In this document: positions 9,504 through 20,357 of the stretch, piece after piece
Layout: each line of letters begins with the position of its first letter
Numbering within the stretch: position 1 is the first letter of the stretch
DNA from: Gammaproteobacteria bacterium
GTDB lineage: Bacteria > Pseudomonadota > Gammaproteobacteria > JAURND01
Assembly: GCA_035546635.1 (NCBI GenBank)
Contig: DASZWJ010000031.1
Span: 53,675-117,674 of the forward strand
Direction of reading: 5' to 3'
Length of the DNA: 64,000 bases
Made by a program: the position numbers and the translations under genes
The notes under the pieces: model-generated
What the model saw: the letters and a program-made list of their open reading frames with translations, nothing else
The model's database searches: none
Told to the model about the DNA's origin: nothing

Positions 9504-12500
9504 ATGAATAAATCACAAACCAGAATACTACACGAACTCGCCAATTGCTACGGCGTACAAACCGCCTACTATGACGTATTTCGCGCAAGAAAAACCGCAT
9601 CCAACCACAGCCTATTCAATGTCTTAAAATCCTTACGCGTCCCCGTTGAAACCGAGCATGATTTAGCCAATGCTTTACATGAGTTTTACCAAACCAACAA
9701 TCAGCAAAAAGTCCAACCCGTACTCGTCGCCTGGGATGGCACACTCACCGCCGTCCCCTTACGCCTCACACAGCAAGAAGCGCATCACACGATACAATGT
9801 CGCTTGATTTATGAAGATGGTGCAGAAACCTCCTGGGATATCGATCTGTCTACACTACCTGTCATCAATAGCTCAACCTTTGATGGTAGCGATTATCTGC
9901 TCAAAACTTTTGCAATAACCCACACCCTACCCTGCGGGTATCATCGATTATTAATACAAACCCGAAAAAATCTATTCGAAACACTCATAGTCTCTGCACC
10001 GTTACAAGCTTACCGCCATCCTACCCAACCTATTGCAAAAAGTTTTGGCCTATTTACCCCAATATACGCGCTACATTCACAACACAGCATAGGCTGCGGT
10101 GATCTGACCGATTTTAAAAAACTAATTTCATGGACTGCGCAACAACGCGGCAAATTTGTTTCCACCACCCCTTTACATGCTGCATTTTTAGATGAACCTT
10201 GCGAATTCAGCCCCTACTCTCCAGTGAGCCGCTTATTCTGGAATGAACTCTTCCTTGATATCACCGCTATCCCAGAATTCGAGGGAGAAATTCTTCCCGA
10301 TGCAGTCAAAGCATTAAACGCCAGCCAATGGGTGGAATACCAAAAAATCATTGCGCTAAAAAGACACGTGTTAGAGCGCATGTGTCAAAAATTTTCAACT
10401 ACCCCCGGCCGTCGTGAAGCCTTTGAAAACTACTTAAAGAAGCATCCCGAAGCTAAAGATTACAGCGCTTTCCGCGCCGCTTGCGAGCTGCATAAACAAC
10501 CTTGGATAAAATGGTCAGAAGCACAACGCCAAGGTAATTTACCTACTGACATAGTTAACGACAAAAATTATCACTACCATTTATACGTTCAATGGCAAAT
10601 CCAAGAACAATTAGAAAATGTAGTTAAACACGCTAAAGCCATCTCTACTTTTCTGTATTTGGATACACCTTTAGGCGTGCATCCACATGGCTATGATACC
10701 TGGCGTTTTCAACAAGATTTTCCCCAAGGCGCCACCGCAGGCGCCCCGCCCGATGGTGGATTTCCCCTAGGTCAAAATTGGGGCATCGCGCCATTACACC
10801 CAAGCAGCATACGTAGATCACACTATCAATACTTTATCCAATGCTTAAAAACTATCATGCCACAACATGATTTGCTACGCCTCGATCACGTGATGAGCTT
10901 ACACCGCTTATATTGGATTCCAGAAAACTGCCAACCTCACGAAGGCGTCTATGTACATTATCCCGCCGAAGAGTTATACGCAATTCTCAGCCTAGAATCG
11001 CATCATCATCAAGTGGGATTGATTGGTGAAAACTTAGGCACGGTGCCAAGTTACGTCAATCAAATGATGCGTGCGCATCATATCGACCCCATGTACGTGC
11101 TACAGTATGAGCTGGACTCCAATCATCCCATCACGAAAAAAATGTCCAAAAATTGCATTGCCAGCTTGAATACCCACGATATGCCGCCATTTGCCGCTTA
11201 CTTACAAGGCTTGGATATTCAGCAACGCATTGAAGTGGGTGTATTAGATCCTTCAGCGAAAAAAACTGAATTAACGCAACGACAAGATCGGTTAAAAATT
11301 TTAATGACAACCATTTCTTCATCTGCCACCCGTTCACAAAATTCCATTCAAGAAATTGTATTCAACACATTAACTTTTCTCGCTGCCGAAAAAGCCCAAT
11401 ATTTGCTCATCAATCTCGAAGATCTATGGCTAGAAACTACCCCACAAAATATTCCCAGTTTACCCGCAGACAAAAGCCGCAACTGGCAACATAAAAACCG
11501 TTACGCTATAGAAGAATTTGAAAAAAACCGTCATATCACGCGATTGCTATCAAGCATAGCAGAAGCCAGAACGCTCACAAAAGTACCGAAAAAAACCAAA
11601 ACAGCAAGAACCTTACCCGAAGCTAAGCCAACGGTAAATCATACCGTTTCACTGATTACCGCAGATGATCTCTACCTATTCAATGAAGGCAACCACTTTC
11701 GACTCTATGAAAAACTCGGCGCCCATCCCATCATCTATCAAGGCCAAGCAGGTGTGTATTTCGCCGTATGGGCTCCTAATGCCCAACAAGTATCCGTTAT
11801 CGGCGATTTTAACGGCTGGAATCGACATAGCCATATCCTCAAACCCCGAGAAAGTTCCGGCATCTGGGAAGGCTTTATTCCCGAATTAAAAACCGGCACG
11901 GTGTATAAATATTTTATCCGTTCCCATCATCTAAATTACCAAGTTGAAAAGGCCGACCCCTTTGGTTTTTATCATGAAATACCGCCAAAAACTGCTTCCA
12001 TCGTGAATGCTTTAAATTATGAATGGCAAGATGCGAATTGGATGCAACATCGCGCGCAATCATTAGATAAACCCATGGCAGTCTATGAACTGCATTTAGG
12101 CTCATGGCGACGCTTGCCTGAGGAAAATAACCGCTTTTTAACCTATCGCGAAATTGCACCCTACCTGGCCGAATATGTGAACAAAATGGGCTATACGCAC
12201 GTAGAATTCATGCCACTGATGGAACATCCTTTCTATGATTCCTGGGGTTATCAAATTACCGGATATTTCGCACCGACTTCACGTTACGGCACGCCGGAAG
12301 ATTTTATGTATCTCGTCGATTATCTACACCAGCATGAGATTGGTGTGATTTTAGATTGGGTGCCTTCACATTTTCCTTATGACCAACATGGCTTAGCTTA
12401 CTTTGACGGTACCTCGCTGTTTGAACATGCTGACCCGCGCCAAGGTTTTCATCCCGATTGGACTTCCGCCATTTTTAATTACGGCCGCAATGAGGTGCGC

Positions 12501-13529
12501 GCATTTTTAATCAGCAGCGCCCTATTCTGGTTAGATAAATATCATATCGATGGCTTGCGTGTTGATGCTGTCGCTTCCATGCTTTATTTAGATTACTCAC
12601 GCAAAGCCGGACAATGGTTACCCAACGCCTATGGCGGCCGAGAAAATTTAGACGCCATCCATTTTTTACAGCGCCTAAATCAAGCCATTTACCAACATTA
12701 TCCCGCAGTACAAACCATTGCCGAAGAATCCACCGCTTGGGGTGGTGTATCTAAACCAACTTATATTGGCGGCCTGGGATTTGGTCTGAAATGGGATATG
12801 GGTTGGATGCATGATACTTTGAACTATCTTGCCCATGATGCCATCCATCGTAGCTATCATCATAATGAAATGACTTTCAGAATGATTTATGCCTTTACTG
12901 AGAATTTCATGCTGCCGTTATCGCATGATGAAGTGGTACACGGTAAAAGTTCTTTATTGGGTAAAATGCCCGGCACAGATTGGGATAAATTTGCCAATGT
13001 GCGTTTATTGCTGGGGTATATGTATGCGCAATCTGGCAAAAAAATTATTTTTATGGGCAATGATATCGGTGTGTGGAACGAATGGAATTGCAACCAGAGT
13101 TTAGATTGGCATTTACTCGCTTATGCCCCGCATCAAGGATTGCAAAAATGGGTACAAAAATTAAATCATCTCTATAAAAATGAACCCGCACTGCACAGTT
13201 TAGATTGCGATCCCAAGGGATTTGAATGGATAGACGGCAGTGATAAAGACCATAGTGTTTTATCTTTTTTACGAAAAGCATCTGACAAGGATGTCATTTT
13301 AGTTATTTTGAATGCAACGCCCATGTGTTGGCAAAACCATCGCATTGGCGTGCCTTTTCGCGGCAAATGGCTGCAAATTGCTAACAGCGATGATAATGAA
13401 TACGGTGGCAGCGGTAATGGTAAACAGGAGTTTATTATGACCGAGGATATGCCGTTTCATTTCCGGCCATTTTCTTTAAATTTAAACTTACCACCGTTAG
13501 GAGTTGTTTTTTTTAAATTTTCACAATAA
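9504..13529 (+). CDS. malQ-glgB: 4-alpha-glucanotransferase-glycogen branching enzyme fusion (MalQ-GlgB)
   Basis: A 1341-residue protein with two complete enzymes. About residues 1-690 are GH77 amylomaltase (MalQ), which transfers glucan segments: [24 protein letters not shown] (Asp461), GENLGTVP (Glu509) and [12 protein letters not shown] (Asp559). A Lys/Thr/Pro-rich linker covers about 695-725. The rest is GH13_9 branching enzyme (GlgB), which makes alpha-1,6 branches: a CBM48-like [19 protein letters not shown] near 750, [11 protein letters not shown] (Asp1021), AEESTAWGG (Glu about 1074) and [12 protein letters not shown]. All catalytic residues are kept in both halves. The single reading frame is intact across the junction. 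In the GlgE pathway, branching follows maltosyl transfer. Confidence 0.94.
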   Translation: MNKSQTRILHELANCYGVQTAYYDVFRARKTASNHSLFNVLKSLRVPVETEHDLANALHEFYQTNNQQKVQPVLVAWDGTLTAVPLRLTQQEAHHTIQCRLIYEDGAETSWDIDLSTLPVINSSTFDGSDYLLKTFAITHTLPCGYHRLLIQTRKNLFETLIVSAPLQAYRHPTQPIAKSFGLFTPIYALHSQHSIGCGDLTDFKKLISWTAQQRGKFVSTTPLHAAFLDEPCEFSPYSPVSRLFWNELFLDITAIPEFEGEILPDAVKALNASQWVEYQKIIALKRHVLERMCQKFSTTPGRREAFENYLKKHPEAKDYSAFRAACELHKQPWIKWSEAQRQGNLPTDIVNDKNYHYHLYVQWQIQEQLENVVKHAKAISTFLYLDTPLGVHPHGYDTWRFQQDFPQGATAGAPPDGGFPLGQNWGIAPLHPSSIRRSHYQYFIQCLKTIMPQHDLLRLDHVMSLHRLYWIPENCQPHEGVYVHYPAEELYAILSLESHHHQVGLIGENLGTVPSYVNQMMRAHHIDPMYVLQYELDSNHPITKKMSKNCIASLNTHDMPPFAAYLQGLDIQQRIEVGVLDPSAKKTELTQRQDRLKILMTTISSSATRSQNSIQEIVFNTLTFLAAEKAQYLLINLEDLWLETTPQNIPSLPADKSRNWQHKNRYAIEEFEKNRHITRLLSSIAEARTLTKVPKKTKTARTLPEAKPTVNHTVSLITADDLYLFNEGNHFRLYEKLGAHPIIYQGQAGVYFAVWAPNAQQVSVIGDFNGWNRHSHILKPRESSGIWEGFIPELKTGTVYKYFIRSHHLNYQVEKADPFGFYHEIPPKTASIVNALNYEWQDANWMQHRAQSLDKPMAVYELHLGSWRRLPEENNRFLTYREIAPYLAEYVNKMGYTHVEFMPLMEHPFYDSWGYQITGYFAPTSRYGTPEDFMYLVDYLHQHEIGVILDWVPSHFPYDQHGLAYFDGTSLFEHADPRQGFHPDWTSAIFNYGRNEVRAFLISSALFWLDKYHIDGLRVDAVASMLYLDYSRKAGQWLPNAYGGRENLDAIHFLQRLNQAIYQHYPAVQTIAEESTAWGGVSKPTYIGGLGFGLKWDMGWMHDTLNYLAHDAIHRSYHHNEMTFRMIYAFTENFMLPLSHDEVVHGKSSLLGKMPGTDWDKFANVRLLLGYMYAQSGKKIIFMGNDIGVWNEWNCNQSLDWHLLAYAPHQGLQKWVQKLNHLYKNEPALHSLDCDPKGFEWIDGSDKDHSVLSFLRKASDKDVILVILNATPMCWQNHRIGVPFRGKWLQIANSDDNEYGGSGNGKQEFIMTEDMPFHFRPFSLNLNLPPLGVVFFKFSQ

Positions 13530-13532
13530 ACA

Positions 13533-13686
13533 CTCACCCCCTTTGAAAAAGGGGGTCGTAGGCCGTAAGGCCTACGGGGGGATTTAAAAAGCTGATGAGT
13601 ACTAACACACAATATTTAGCACCCAAAACTCTTTAAATCCCCCTCAGGCCTTACGGCCTTCGACCCCCTTTTTCAAAGGGGGTGAG
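13533..13686. repeat. Palindromic repeat element, about 150 bp
   Basis: Ends are inverted copies of CTCACCCCCTTTGAAAAAGG with GGCC-type secondary hairpins. The core GTGAGTACTAACACACAATA, or a close form of it, is shared with the copies near 36.8 kb and 38.9 kb. It lies 3 bp after the malQ-glgB stop and 38 bp before otsAB, inside the operon. The flanks share TTTTCACA (about 13519 and 13697), a possible but imperfect target duplication. Confidence 0.85.
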
Positions 13687-13724
13687 TAGATTATTTTTCA
13701 CAGTAATTAAAAAGGATTTTAATT

Positions 13725-15908
13725 ATGAGACTTATCATCATTTCCAATCGACTACCCGTCACCGCAGTGGCAAGTGGCGATACATTCACCTTCAAACAAA
13801 GCATAGGCGGTTTAGCCACCGGCTTAAATGCCTATCTACGCAGCTTCACAGCAGCCGGCTCTGAATACCTATGGGTAGGTTGGCCAGGCGCCACCATCAA
13901 AGCCAATGACGAAGCCAACGTCAGCGAACAACTCCAACGATTCAACTGCCATCCAATATTTATCACCGAAACCATGATGGAAAAATTCAATGAGGGTTTT
14001 TGCAACAAAACCCTGTGGCCGAATTTTCATTATTTCACCTCTTATTATTCCTATGAAGAAGAACAATGGGCAACCTACAAAAAAGTCAACGAATTATTCT
14101 GCGAAAAAATTAAAGACATTCTCAAACCCGGCGATACGGTCTGGATACACGATTATCATCTGCTACTCCTACCACAATTATTACGCGATAAAATAGCCGA
14201 TTTAACCATTGGCTTTTTCCTGCATATTCCTTTTCCATCCTATGAAATTTTTCAGATTTTACCGAAAAAATGTCGTAATGAAATATTACAAGGCATGCTT
14301 GGCGCTGATCTAATTGGCTTTCACACCTGCGAATACAGCCAGCATTTTAAAAAATCCGTACGGCGCTTATTGGGCTATGAACCACATATGGATTACTTCA
14401 ATACGCAAAAACGCTTAATTCACATCAATACCTATCCCATGGGCGTTGACTACCACCACATTCAAAAAATTGCCCAAGCCACCACAGCCAGCACAAAACA
14501 ACAATTACTCGGCGTTAACCAAGAGATCAAAACGATTTTATCCATCGATCGCCTCGACTATACCAAGGGCATACCCAACCGCCTCTTATCCTACGAAAAA
14601 TTTTTACAAGAAAACCCAAAATGGCACAGAAAAGTGGTCTTGGTATTGCTAGTTGCCCCATCTCGCGAAGGCGTCAGCCATTATCGCAAAATGAAAAAAT
14701 ACATTGATGAATTAGCCGGCTGCATTAATGGTAAATTCGGCGATATCAAATGGATGCCGATCATCTACCAATACCGCTCATTCACCCAAGAGCAACTCAC
14801 TGAACTCTATGCCATTAGCGATGTGGCTTTGGTCACACCCTTGCGCGACGGTATGAACCTGATCGCTAAAGAATATGTTTCTTCGCGTATTGATGGCAAA
14901 GGGGTGCTCATACTCAGCGAAGCGGCTGGTGCTGCTAAAGAATTAGTCGATGCCATTATCATTAATCCCAATTGCACTGAAGAAATCGCAGCTGCTATCA
15001 AGCAAGCACTGGAAATGCCGGAAGATGAACAGGAAAGCCGCATTGCCATGATGCAATCGCAGTTAGAATCTAGCGATGTGACACGCTGGGGCTCCAATAT
15101 TATCAATGAACTGCAACTCATTAAAAATAAACAAACTGCATTAACTGGAGATTTTTCCAAACCCGAAAATATTGTACAACATATGAAAGAACATAAAGTC
15201 AGCGGCAAAAAATTATTATTACTGGATTATGACGGCACGTTGACTCCTTATGTCGCAGACCCTAAACAAGCAATACCTAGCAGCGAATTGCTAACTATCT
15301 TAAGTTCGATTGCAGCTGATGAGAATTCTCGGGTAGTGATCGTCAGCGGACGGGATAGAGAAACCTTAGAACAATGGCTAGGCGATTTAAATATTGATTT
15401 AGTCGCTGAGCACGGTGTCTGGATCAGAGAAAATAATGCTTGGCGATTAAGCAAGCATTTGTTAAAGACCTGGGAACCACACGTCATTAATATTTTTGAA
15501 AAATTTGTCGGAAAATTACCGGGGACATTTATTGAAAGAAAAGATTTTTCTATTGCCTGGCATTATCGTAATGCCGATGCTGAAGAAGGTAAACAATTAG
15601 CTAAAGAACTCGCAAATCATTTGCTGAGATTAAGTGCCAGAGGTGATGTACGCATATTATTTGGGAATAAAGTGGTTGAGGCAATGTGTTCCGGTATTGG
15701 TAAAGACATTGCGGCAAGACAATTTGTTGAGCGGGAAAATTACAGTGTGATTTTGGCCATGGGTGATGACGTGACGGATGAAGATATGTTTAGGGTGTTA
15801 CCTGAAAAAGCCTTTACCGTAAAAATCGGTTCTGAGGTAACTTCGGCAAGATTTCGTGTGCCAGAGCAAAGTGATGCTTTGCGGATTTTGAGTAATTTTA
15901 TTCCCTAG
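13725..15908 (+). CDS. otsAB: Trehalose-6-phosphate synthase/phosphatase fusion (OtsA-OtsB)
   Basis: A 727-residue bifunctional trehalose maker. About residues 1-470 are GT20 OtsA, which joins UDP-glucose and glucose-6-phosphate: SNRLPVTA at the start, [23 protein letters not shown], and [13 protein letters not shown]. About residues 495-720 are the HAD phosphatase OtsB, with [11 protein letters not shown] (Asp501 and Asp503) and [11 protein letters not shown]. The ATG at 13725 has AAAGGA at good spacing. The order synthase then phosphatase in one chain matches eukaryotic and some bacterial fusions. It provides de novo trehalose for the TreS-Mak-GlgE route. Confidence 0.95.
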   Translation: MRLIIISNRLPVTAVASGDTFTFKQSIGGLATGLNAYLRSFTAAGSEYLWVGWPGATIKANDEANVSEQLQRFNCHPIFITETMMEKFNEGFCNKTLWPNFHYFTSYYSYEEEQWATYKKVNELFCEKIKDILKPGDTVWIHDYHLLLLPQLLRDKIADLTIGFFLHIPFPSYEIFQILPKKCRNEILQGMLGADLIGFHTCEYSQHFKKSVRRLLGYEPHMDYFNTQKRLIHINTYPMGVDYHHIQKIAQATTASTKQQLLGVNQEIKTILSIDRLDYTKGIPNRLLSYEKFLQENPKWHRKVVLVLLVAPSREGVSHYRKMKKYIDELAGCINGKFGDIKWMPIIYQYRSFTQEQLTELYAISDVALVTPLRDGMNLIAKEYVSSRIDGKGVLILSEAAGAAKELVDAIIINPNCTEEIAAAIKQALEMPEDEQESRIAMMQSQLESSDVTRWGSNIINELQLIKNKQTALTGDFSKPENIVQHMKEHKVSGKKLLLLDYDGTLTPYVADPKQAIPSSELLTILSSIAADENSRVVIVSGRDRETLEQWLGDLNIDLVAEHGVWIRENNAWRLSKHLLKTWEPHVINIFEKFVGKLPGTFIERKDFSIAWHYRNADAEEGKQLAKELANHLLRLSARGDVRILFGNKVVEAMCSGIGKDIAARQFVERENYSVILAMGDDVTDEDMFRVLPEKAFTVKIGSEVTSARFRVPEQSDALRILSNFIP

Positions 15909-15926
15909 AACAGCCGTGACTTATTC

Positions 15927-15995
15927 CCTCTTACAGCCATGACTTTTTTCCTTCTCCCCTTGTGGGAGAAGGAAAAAAGTCATGGCTGTAAGAGG
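15927..15995 (+). promoter_or_regulatory. 32-bp perfect hairpin that holds the treZ ribosome binding site
   Basis: Arms 15927-15958 and 15964-15995 are perfectly complementary over 32 bp with a 5-nt loop. The right arm ends in AGAGG (15991-15995), the likely Shine-Dalgarno site for the treZ ATG at 16004. When folded, the site would be paired, so translation of treZ could depend on ribosome passage or hairpin melting. The hairpin lacks a following T run, so it is not a classic terminator. It may also simply be an inserted palindrome. Confidence 0.7.
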
Positions 15996-16003
15996 TAAAA
16001 AAA

Positions 16004-17866
16004 ATGGAAACCCACATGAAACCAAACTTAAATTTAACCCTAGGCGCATTGCCCCTATCAGAAGATAACTATCATTTTCAGGTATGGGCACCCTATCATC
16101 CAACCCTGGCACTAGAAATTACCCAAAACGCAAAATCACACTACTACCCCATGCAACGCGATCCACACGGCGTATTTTCCATCCAAGTACCAAAACTCAG
16201 CCCAGGTGCTTTATACCATTACTGCTTTTCCGAAAACCAAAAACGCCCCGACCCTGCCTCGCGTTATCAGCCACAAGGCGTATCCGGCCCTTCATGCCTA
16301 GTCAATGCAGATTTCCCCTGGACAGATAGTCATTGGTCTCGCCCAACACTAGATCAATACATTATTTATGAACTGCACGTAGGCACCTACACTCCCGAAG
16401 GCACATTCAGCGCAATCATACCGCATCTAGATTCATTGCATGAATTAGGCATCACCGCCATAGAACTCATGCCGGTTGCACAATTTTCAGGTTATAACAA
16501 CTGGGGATACGATGGTGTCTTCCCATTTGCCGTACAAAATTCTTACGGTGGTCCCGATGGATTGCGCGAATTAGTCAATGCCTGTCATGAAAAAAATATC
16601 GCCGTCATTTTAGATGTGGTTTATAACCACCTAGGTCCCGAGGGAAACTATTTTAACGAATTTGCTCCGTATTTTACCGATCACTATCGCACCCCCTGGG
16701 GTAGCGCCCTAAATTTTGACACCGCACACAACCATCACGTCCGACGCTATTTTATTGAAAACGCCCTGCATTGGTTTAGCGAATATCATATCGATGCCTT
16801 ACGCCTAGATGCCTTACATGCGATCTATGACGCTTCAGCCTATCCGTTTTTACGCGAACTCGCTGACCACAGCCATGCTTTTGCTAAAAAAAATAAAAAA
16901 CCTAGCTATTTAATTGCCGAAAGCGATCTCAACGATACCCGCTTATTATTACCTGCCAAGAAAGGCGGCTATGGCCTAGACGCACAATGGAACGATGATT
17001 TTCATCATGCACTGCATAGTTTATTAACCAAAGAACAACACAGCTATTACCAGGATTTTGGCGACATTGCTGATTTTATCAAAGCCTATCGCGAAGGCTT
17101 TGTTTACTCTGGCCAATATTCAAACTATCGTCAAAAACCGCATGGCATTTCTTCAAAAAAAATTCCCGCATCACGCCTGGTCGTTTTCGCACAGAATCAC
17201 GATCAAATCGGCAATCGTTTGCATGGCGATCGTTTAGCGCAGAATCTAACCCCAGAACAACTGCGCCTCGCCGCTGGATTAATGATCTTATCTCCTTATA
17301 TTCCACTGTTATTTATGGGCGAAGAATACGCTGAAACCGCACCATTTTATTTTTTCACCAATTTTAAAGATGAAAAACTCATTCACGCAGTCAGAGAAGG
17401 TCGAGCGCGTGAATTTTCTTGGCAAGGAGAAATACCCGACCCACAGAGCCTTAAAACTTTTTTAGCAGCCAAATTACATCATGATTTAAAACAGCAAAAG
17501 GCTAATCAACAGATTTTACAATTTTATCAACGATTAATTCAGTTAAGAAAATCTCATCCGGTCTTAACCAGTTTAAATAAAGAAGAACTGAAGATTCATT
17601 TTGATAAACATTCAGAGGTTATCTGGATAGAAAGACAACACGTCCATGAAAAACTAATCATAGTTTTTCATTTTAACGCGCAATTAACCACAGTGAATTT
17701 ACCTGTGAAAGGATTACATTGGGAAAAAATTCTCGATTCAACGGAGAGTATTTGGGGAGGTACTGGCAACCATATCCCTAAGTCCATTGCTGCTAGTGAA
17801 TTTTTCTCATTATCATTACCGGCATTTGCGTTGGTAGTTTTCTCCAACTCAACACAGAATACTTAG
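16004..17866 (+). CDS. treZ: Malto-oligosyltrehalose trehalohydrolase (TreZ)
   Basis: A 620-residue GH13_10 enzyme that releases trehalose from maltooligosyl-trehalose made by TreY. The N-terminal CBM48-like domain (FQVWAPYHPTLALEI) spans about 20-110. The barrel shows ELHVGTYTPEGTF, DVVYNHLGPEGNYF, DALRLDALHAIYD (nucleophile Asp269), AESDLND (Glu306) and FAQNHDQIGNRLHGDR. Length is typical. The ATG at 16004 follows AGAGG by 8 nt; a second ATG four codons later is possible. TreY lies two genes downstream, separated by a GH57 enzyme. Confidence 0.95.
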   Translation: METHMKPNLNLTLGALPLSEDNYHFQVWAPYHPTLALEITQNAKSHYYPMQRDPHGVFSIQVPKLSPGALYHYCFSENQKRPDPASRYQPQGVSGPSCLVNADFPWTDSHWSRPTLDQYIIYELHVGTYTPEGTFSAIIPHLDSLHELGITAIELMPVAQFSGYNNWGYDGVFPFAVQNSYGGPDGLRELVNACHEKNIAVILDVVYNHLGPEGNYFNEFAPYFTDHYRTPWGSALNFDTAHNHHVRRYFIENALHWFSEYHIDALRLDALHAIYDASAYPFLRELADHSHAFAKKNKKPSYLIAESDLNDTRLLLPAKKGGYGLDAQWNDDFHHALHSLLTKEQHSYYQDFGDIADFIKAYREGFVYSGQYSNYRQKPHGISSKKIPASRLVVFAQNHDQIGNRLHGDRLAQNLTPEQLRLAAGLMILSPYIPLLFMGEEYAETAPFYFFTNFKDEKLIHAVREGRAREFSWQGEIPDPQSLKTFLAAKLHHDLKQQKANQQILQFYQRLIQLRKSHPVLTSLNKEELKIHFDKHSEVIWIERQHVHEKLIIVFHFNAQLTTVNLPVKGLHWEKILDSTESIWGGTGNHIPKSIAASEFFSLSLPAFALVVFSNSTQNT

Positions 17867-17940
17867 CATTGGCGGCCAAATAAGGCTGTTGTGCCGGATA
17901 AGTAGCAACCAACAAACATCATCAAAACACGGAGTTCATC

Positions 17941-20340
17941 ATGAAAAAATACATCTGCATCCACGGCCATTTTTACCAGCCGCCGCGCGAAAACCCCTGG
18001 CTGGAAGCCATAGAACTCCAAGACACCGCCTTCCCCTATCACGATTGGAACGAACGCATCACCGCCGAATGCTACGCCCCCAACTCCGCATCACGCATCT
18101 TAAATGAAAATCACGAAATCACACAAATCGTCAATAACTACCAAAGCATCAGCTTTAATTTTGGTCCTACTTTGATTTCCTGGATTCAAGAAAAACACCC
18201 CGAATTACTCAAAAAAATTATTGAGGCCGACCAAAACAGCCAAGCACAATTCCAAGGCCACGGCGCCGCCATAGCCCAAGCGTATAACCACATGATACTG
18301 CCGCTATCCAACACCCGCGACAAATATACCCAAATCCTCTGGGGCATTCGTCACTTCGAAATCTATTTTGGCAGAAAGCCAGAAGGGTTATGGCTACCTG
18401 AAACCGCAGTCAACCTCGAAACCCTAGATATCATGTCCGAAGTAGGAATTAAATTTACTATCCTCGCCCCCAACCAAGCTAAAAGAGTCCGCAAACTCGA
18501 TGGCCTGCATTGGCACAATGTCGGCGATAAAATTGATATCACTATGCCTTATTTACAAAAACTCCCTTCAGGACGTTCGATTGCACTGTTTTTTTATGAT
18601 GGTCCAACTTCACGGGCACTAGCCTTTGAAAACCTATTACAAAGCGGCAATGTCCTCGCCGATCGCTTAATCGAATTATGTAATTTCTCACGTATGCATC
18701 CGCAGCTCATTCATATTGCTACCGATGGTGAAACCTATGGACATCACCACGCTTTTGGCGATATGGCGCTGGCTTATGCCCTGCACTATATTAAAGAGCA
18801 ACAAGTCGCAGACATAACCATCTATGGACAATTCTTAGAACATAATCCGCCAACACATGAAGTGGAAATTCATGAAAACAGCTCCTGGAGCTGTGCTCAT
18901 GGCATAGAACGTTGGAAATCCGATTGTGGCTGCAATAGTGGTGGCCATTCCGGCTGGCGACAACACTGGCGCGCTCCATTGCGTGAAAGTTTAGATTGGT
19001 TGCGCGATAGTTTGATACCTGTGTATGAAGAACATGCCGGCAAGTATTTGCGTGATCCGTGGCAGGCACGCAATGATTATATTGAAATCATCCATGACAG
19101 GAGTCCCGAAAAACTTGCCGATTTCTTAGATAAGAACGCTATCCGAGAATTAACGGAGTCTGAAATTGAAGAAGTGTTAAAAGCACTGGAAATGCAGCGT
19201 CATGCCTTATTAATGTATACCAGTTGTGGCTGGTTCTTTGATGAATTATCCGGAATTGAAACCGTACAAGTCATCGCTTATGCGGCTCGCGCGATTCAAT
19301 TAGCGCATAGCTTTTCTGACACTGATTATGAAAGTCAGTTTTTAGAACACTTAGCGAATGCACCCAGCAATATCCCAGAATATGAAAACGGACGCAAAAT
19401 CTATGAACGCTTTATCAAACCCATGCGTCTTGAACTCCCTGCGGTGACTGCACATTACGCCATCAGTTCAATTTTTAAAGACTATGATGACCATACCGAG
19501 ATTTATTGTTATAACGTTGAAAGACATTTTGCACAAACTGCAGAATCCGGAAAAATCAAACTTAAAATCGGCGCAGTTCGTGTCAGTTCAAAAATCACCA
19601 GAGAAACTATATTTACTGATTATGCGCTGATACATTATGGCGATCAAAATTTACTCTGTGGTGTGCGCACCTTTCAAGATGAGGCTGCCTATCACGGAAT
19701 GGAACAGGAATTATTGAATGTTTTTTCGCAAGGCGAGTTCTTGGAAATCACTAAACTCTTGGAAAAATATTTCGGTTCATCGCTTTATACTTTGAAAAAT
19801 ATGTTCCGCGATGAGCAACGCATTGTTATCAATGAAATCCTCAAACTTCCACTGTCAGAAGCGGAATCTATGTATCGATTTTTCTATGACAATCATGCTT
19901 CGATCATGAGCTATGTTAACAACCTATCTATCCCGTTACCTTTGACATTACATAAGACCATTGAATACGTTATCAATTCAAATTTAAAGCAAGCCATTCA
20001 CGAAGATATTCTTAATCTAGAAAGGATTGAACAGTTATTTGCTTTGGCAGAGAAATTTCACACAGAATTTTACCATACTGAAATCGAATTCTTATTGCAA
20101 CAACAGATGGTGACTGTATTTAAAAATTTTCAATCTAATCCATTTAATGAGGAATTATTAAAAAAATTAATCAACTTGCTTGAGATTTTAAATAAAATTA
20201 ACTTAATCATTAATCCGTGGCAAGTACAAAATATTATGTATCATTTGTCTATGGAAGATAGGATTAGAAATCAAGCGGATGAGGGTTATAAGAATTTGTT
20301 TAGACAATTATTGCAGCAATTGAAAATGAATTTGTTTTAG
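17941..20340 (+). CDS. GH57 family glycoside hydrolase with DUF3536
   Basis: A 799-residue protein of the GH57/DUF3536 group. KYICIHGHFYQPPRENPW at residue 3 holds the first GH57 motif, QGHGAAIAQAYNHMILPL the second, and GLWLPETAVNLETLD and HIATDGETYGHHHAFGD the later catalytic motifs. The C-terminal half (about 320-780) is the helical DUF3536 region. GH57 enzymes act on alpha-glucans as amylases, branching enzymes or glucanotransferases; which one cannot be told here. ACGGAG lies 6 nt before the ATG. Its place between treZ and treY supports a role in glucan turnover. Confidence 0.9.
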   Translation: MKKYICIHGHFYQPPRENPWLEAIELQDTAFPYHDWNERITAECYAPNSASRILNENHEITQIVNNYQSISFNFGPTLISWIQEKHPELLKKIIEADQNSQAQFQGHGAAIAQAYNHMILPLSNTRDKYTQILWGIRHFEIYFGRKPEGLWLPETAVNLETLDIMSEVGIKFTILAPNQAKRVRKLDGLHWHNVGDKIDITMPYLQKLPSGRSIALFFYDGPTSRALAFENLLQSGNVLADRLIELCNFSRMHPQLIHIATDGETYGHHHAFGDMALAYALHYIKEQQVADITIYGQFLEHNPPTHEVEIHENSSWSCAHGIERWKSDCGCNSGGHSGWRQHWRAPLRESLDWLRDSLIPVYEEHAGKYLRDPWQARNDYIEIIHDRSPEKLADFLDKNAIRELTESEIEEVLKALEMQRHALLMYTSCGWFFDELSGIETVQVIAYAARAIQLAHSFSDTDYESQFLEHLANAPSNIPEYENGRKIYERFIKPMRLELPAVTAHYAISSIFKDYDDHTEIYCYNVERHFAQTAESGKIKLKIGAVRVSSKITRETIFTDYALIHYGDQNLLCGVRTFQDEAAYHGMEQELLNVFSQGEFLEITKLLEKYFGSSLYTLKNMFRDEQRIVINEILKLPLSEAESMYRFFYDNHASIMSYVNNLSIPLPLTLHKTIEYVINSNLKQAIHEDILNLERIEQLFALAEKFHTEFYHTEIEFLLQQQMVTVFKNFQSNPFNEELLKKLINLLEILNKINLIINPWQVQNIMYHLSMEDRIRNQADEGYKNLFRQLLQQLKMNLF

Positions 20341-20357
20341 CTCTTACAGGAACCCCC

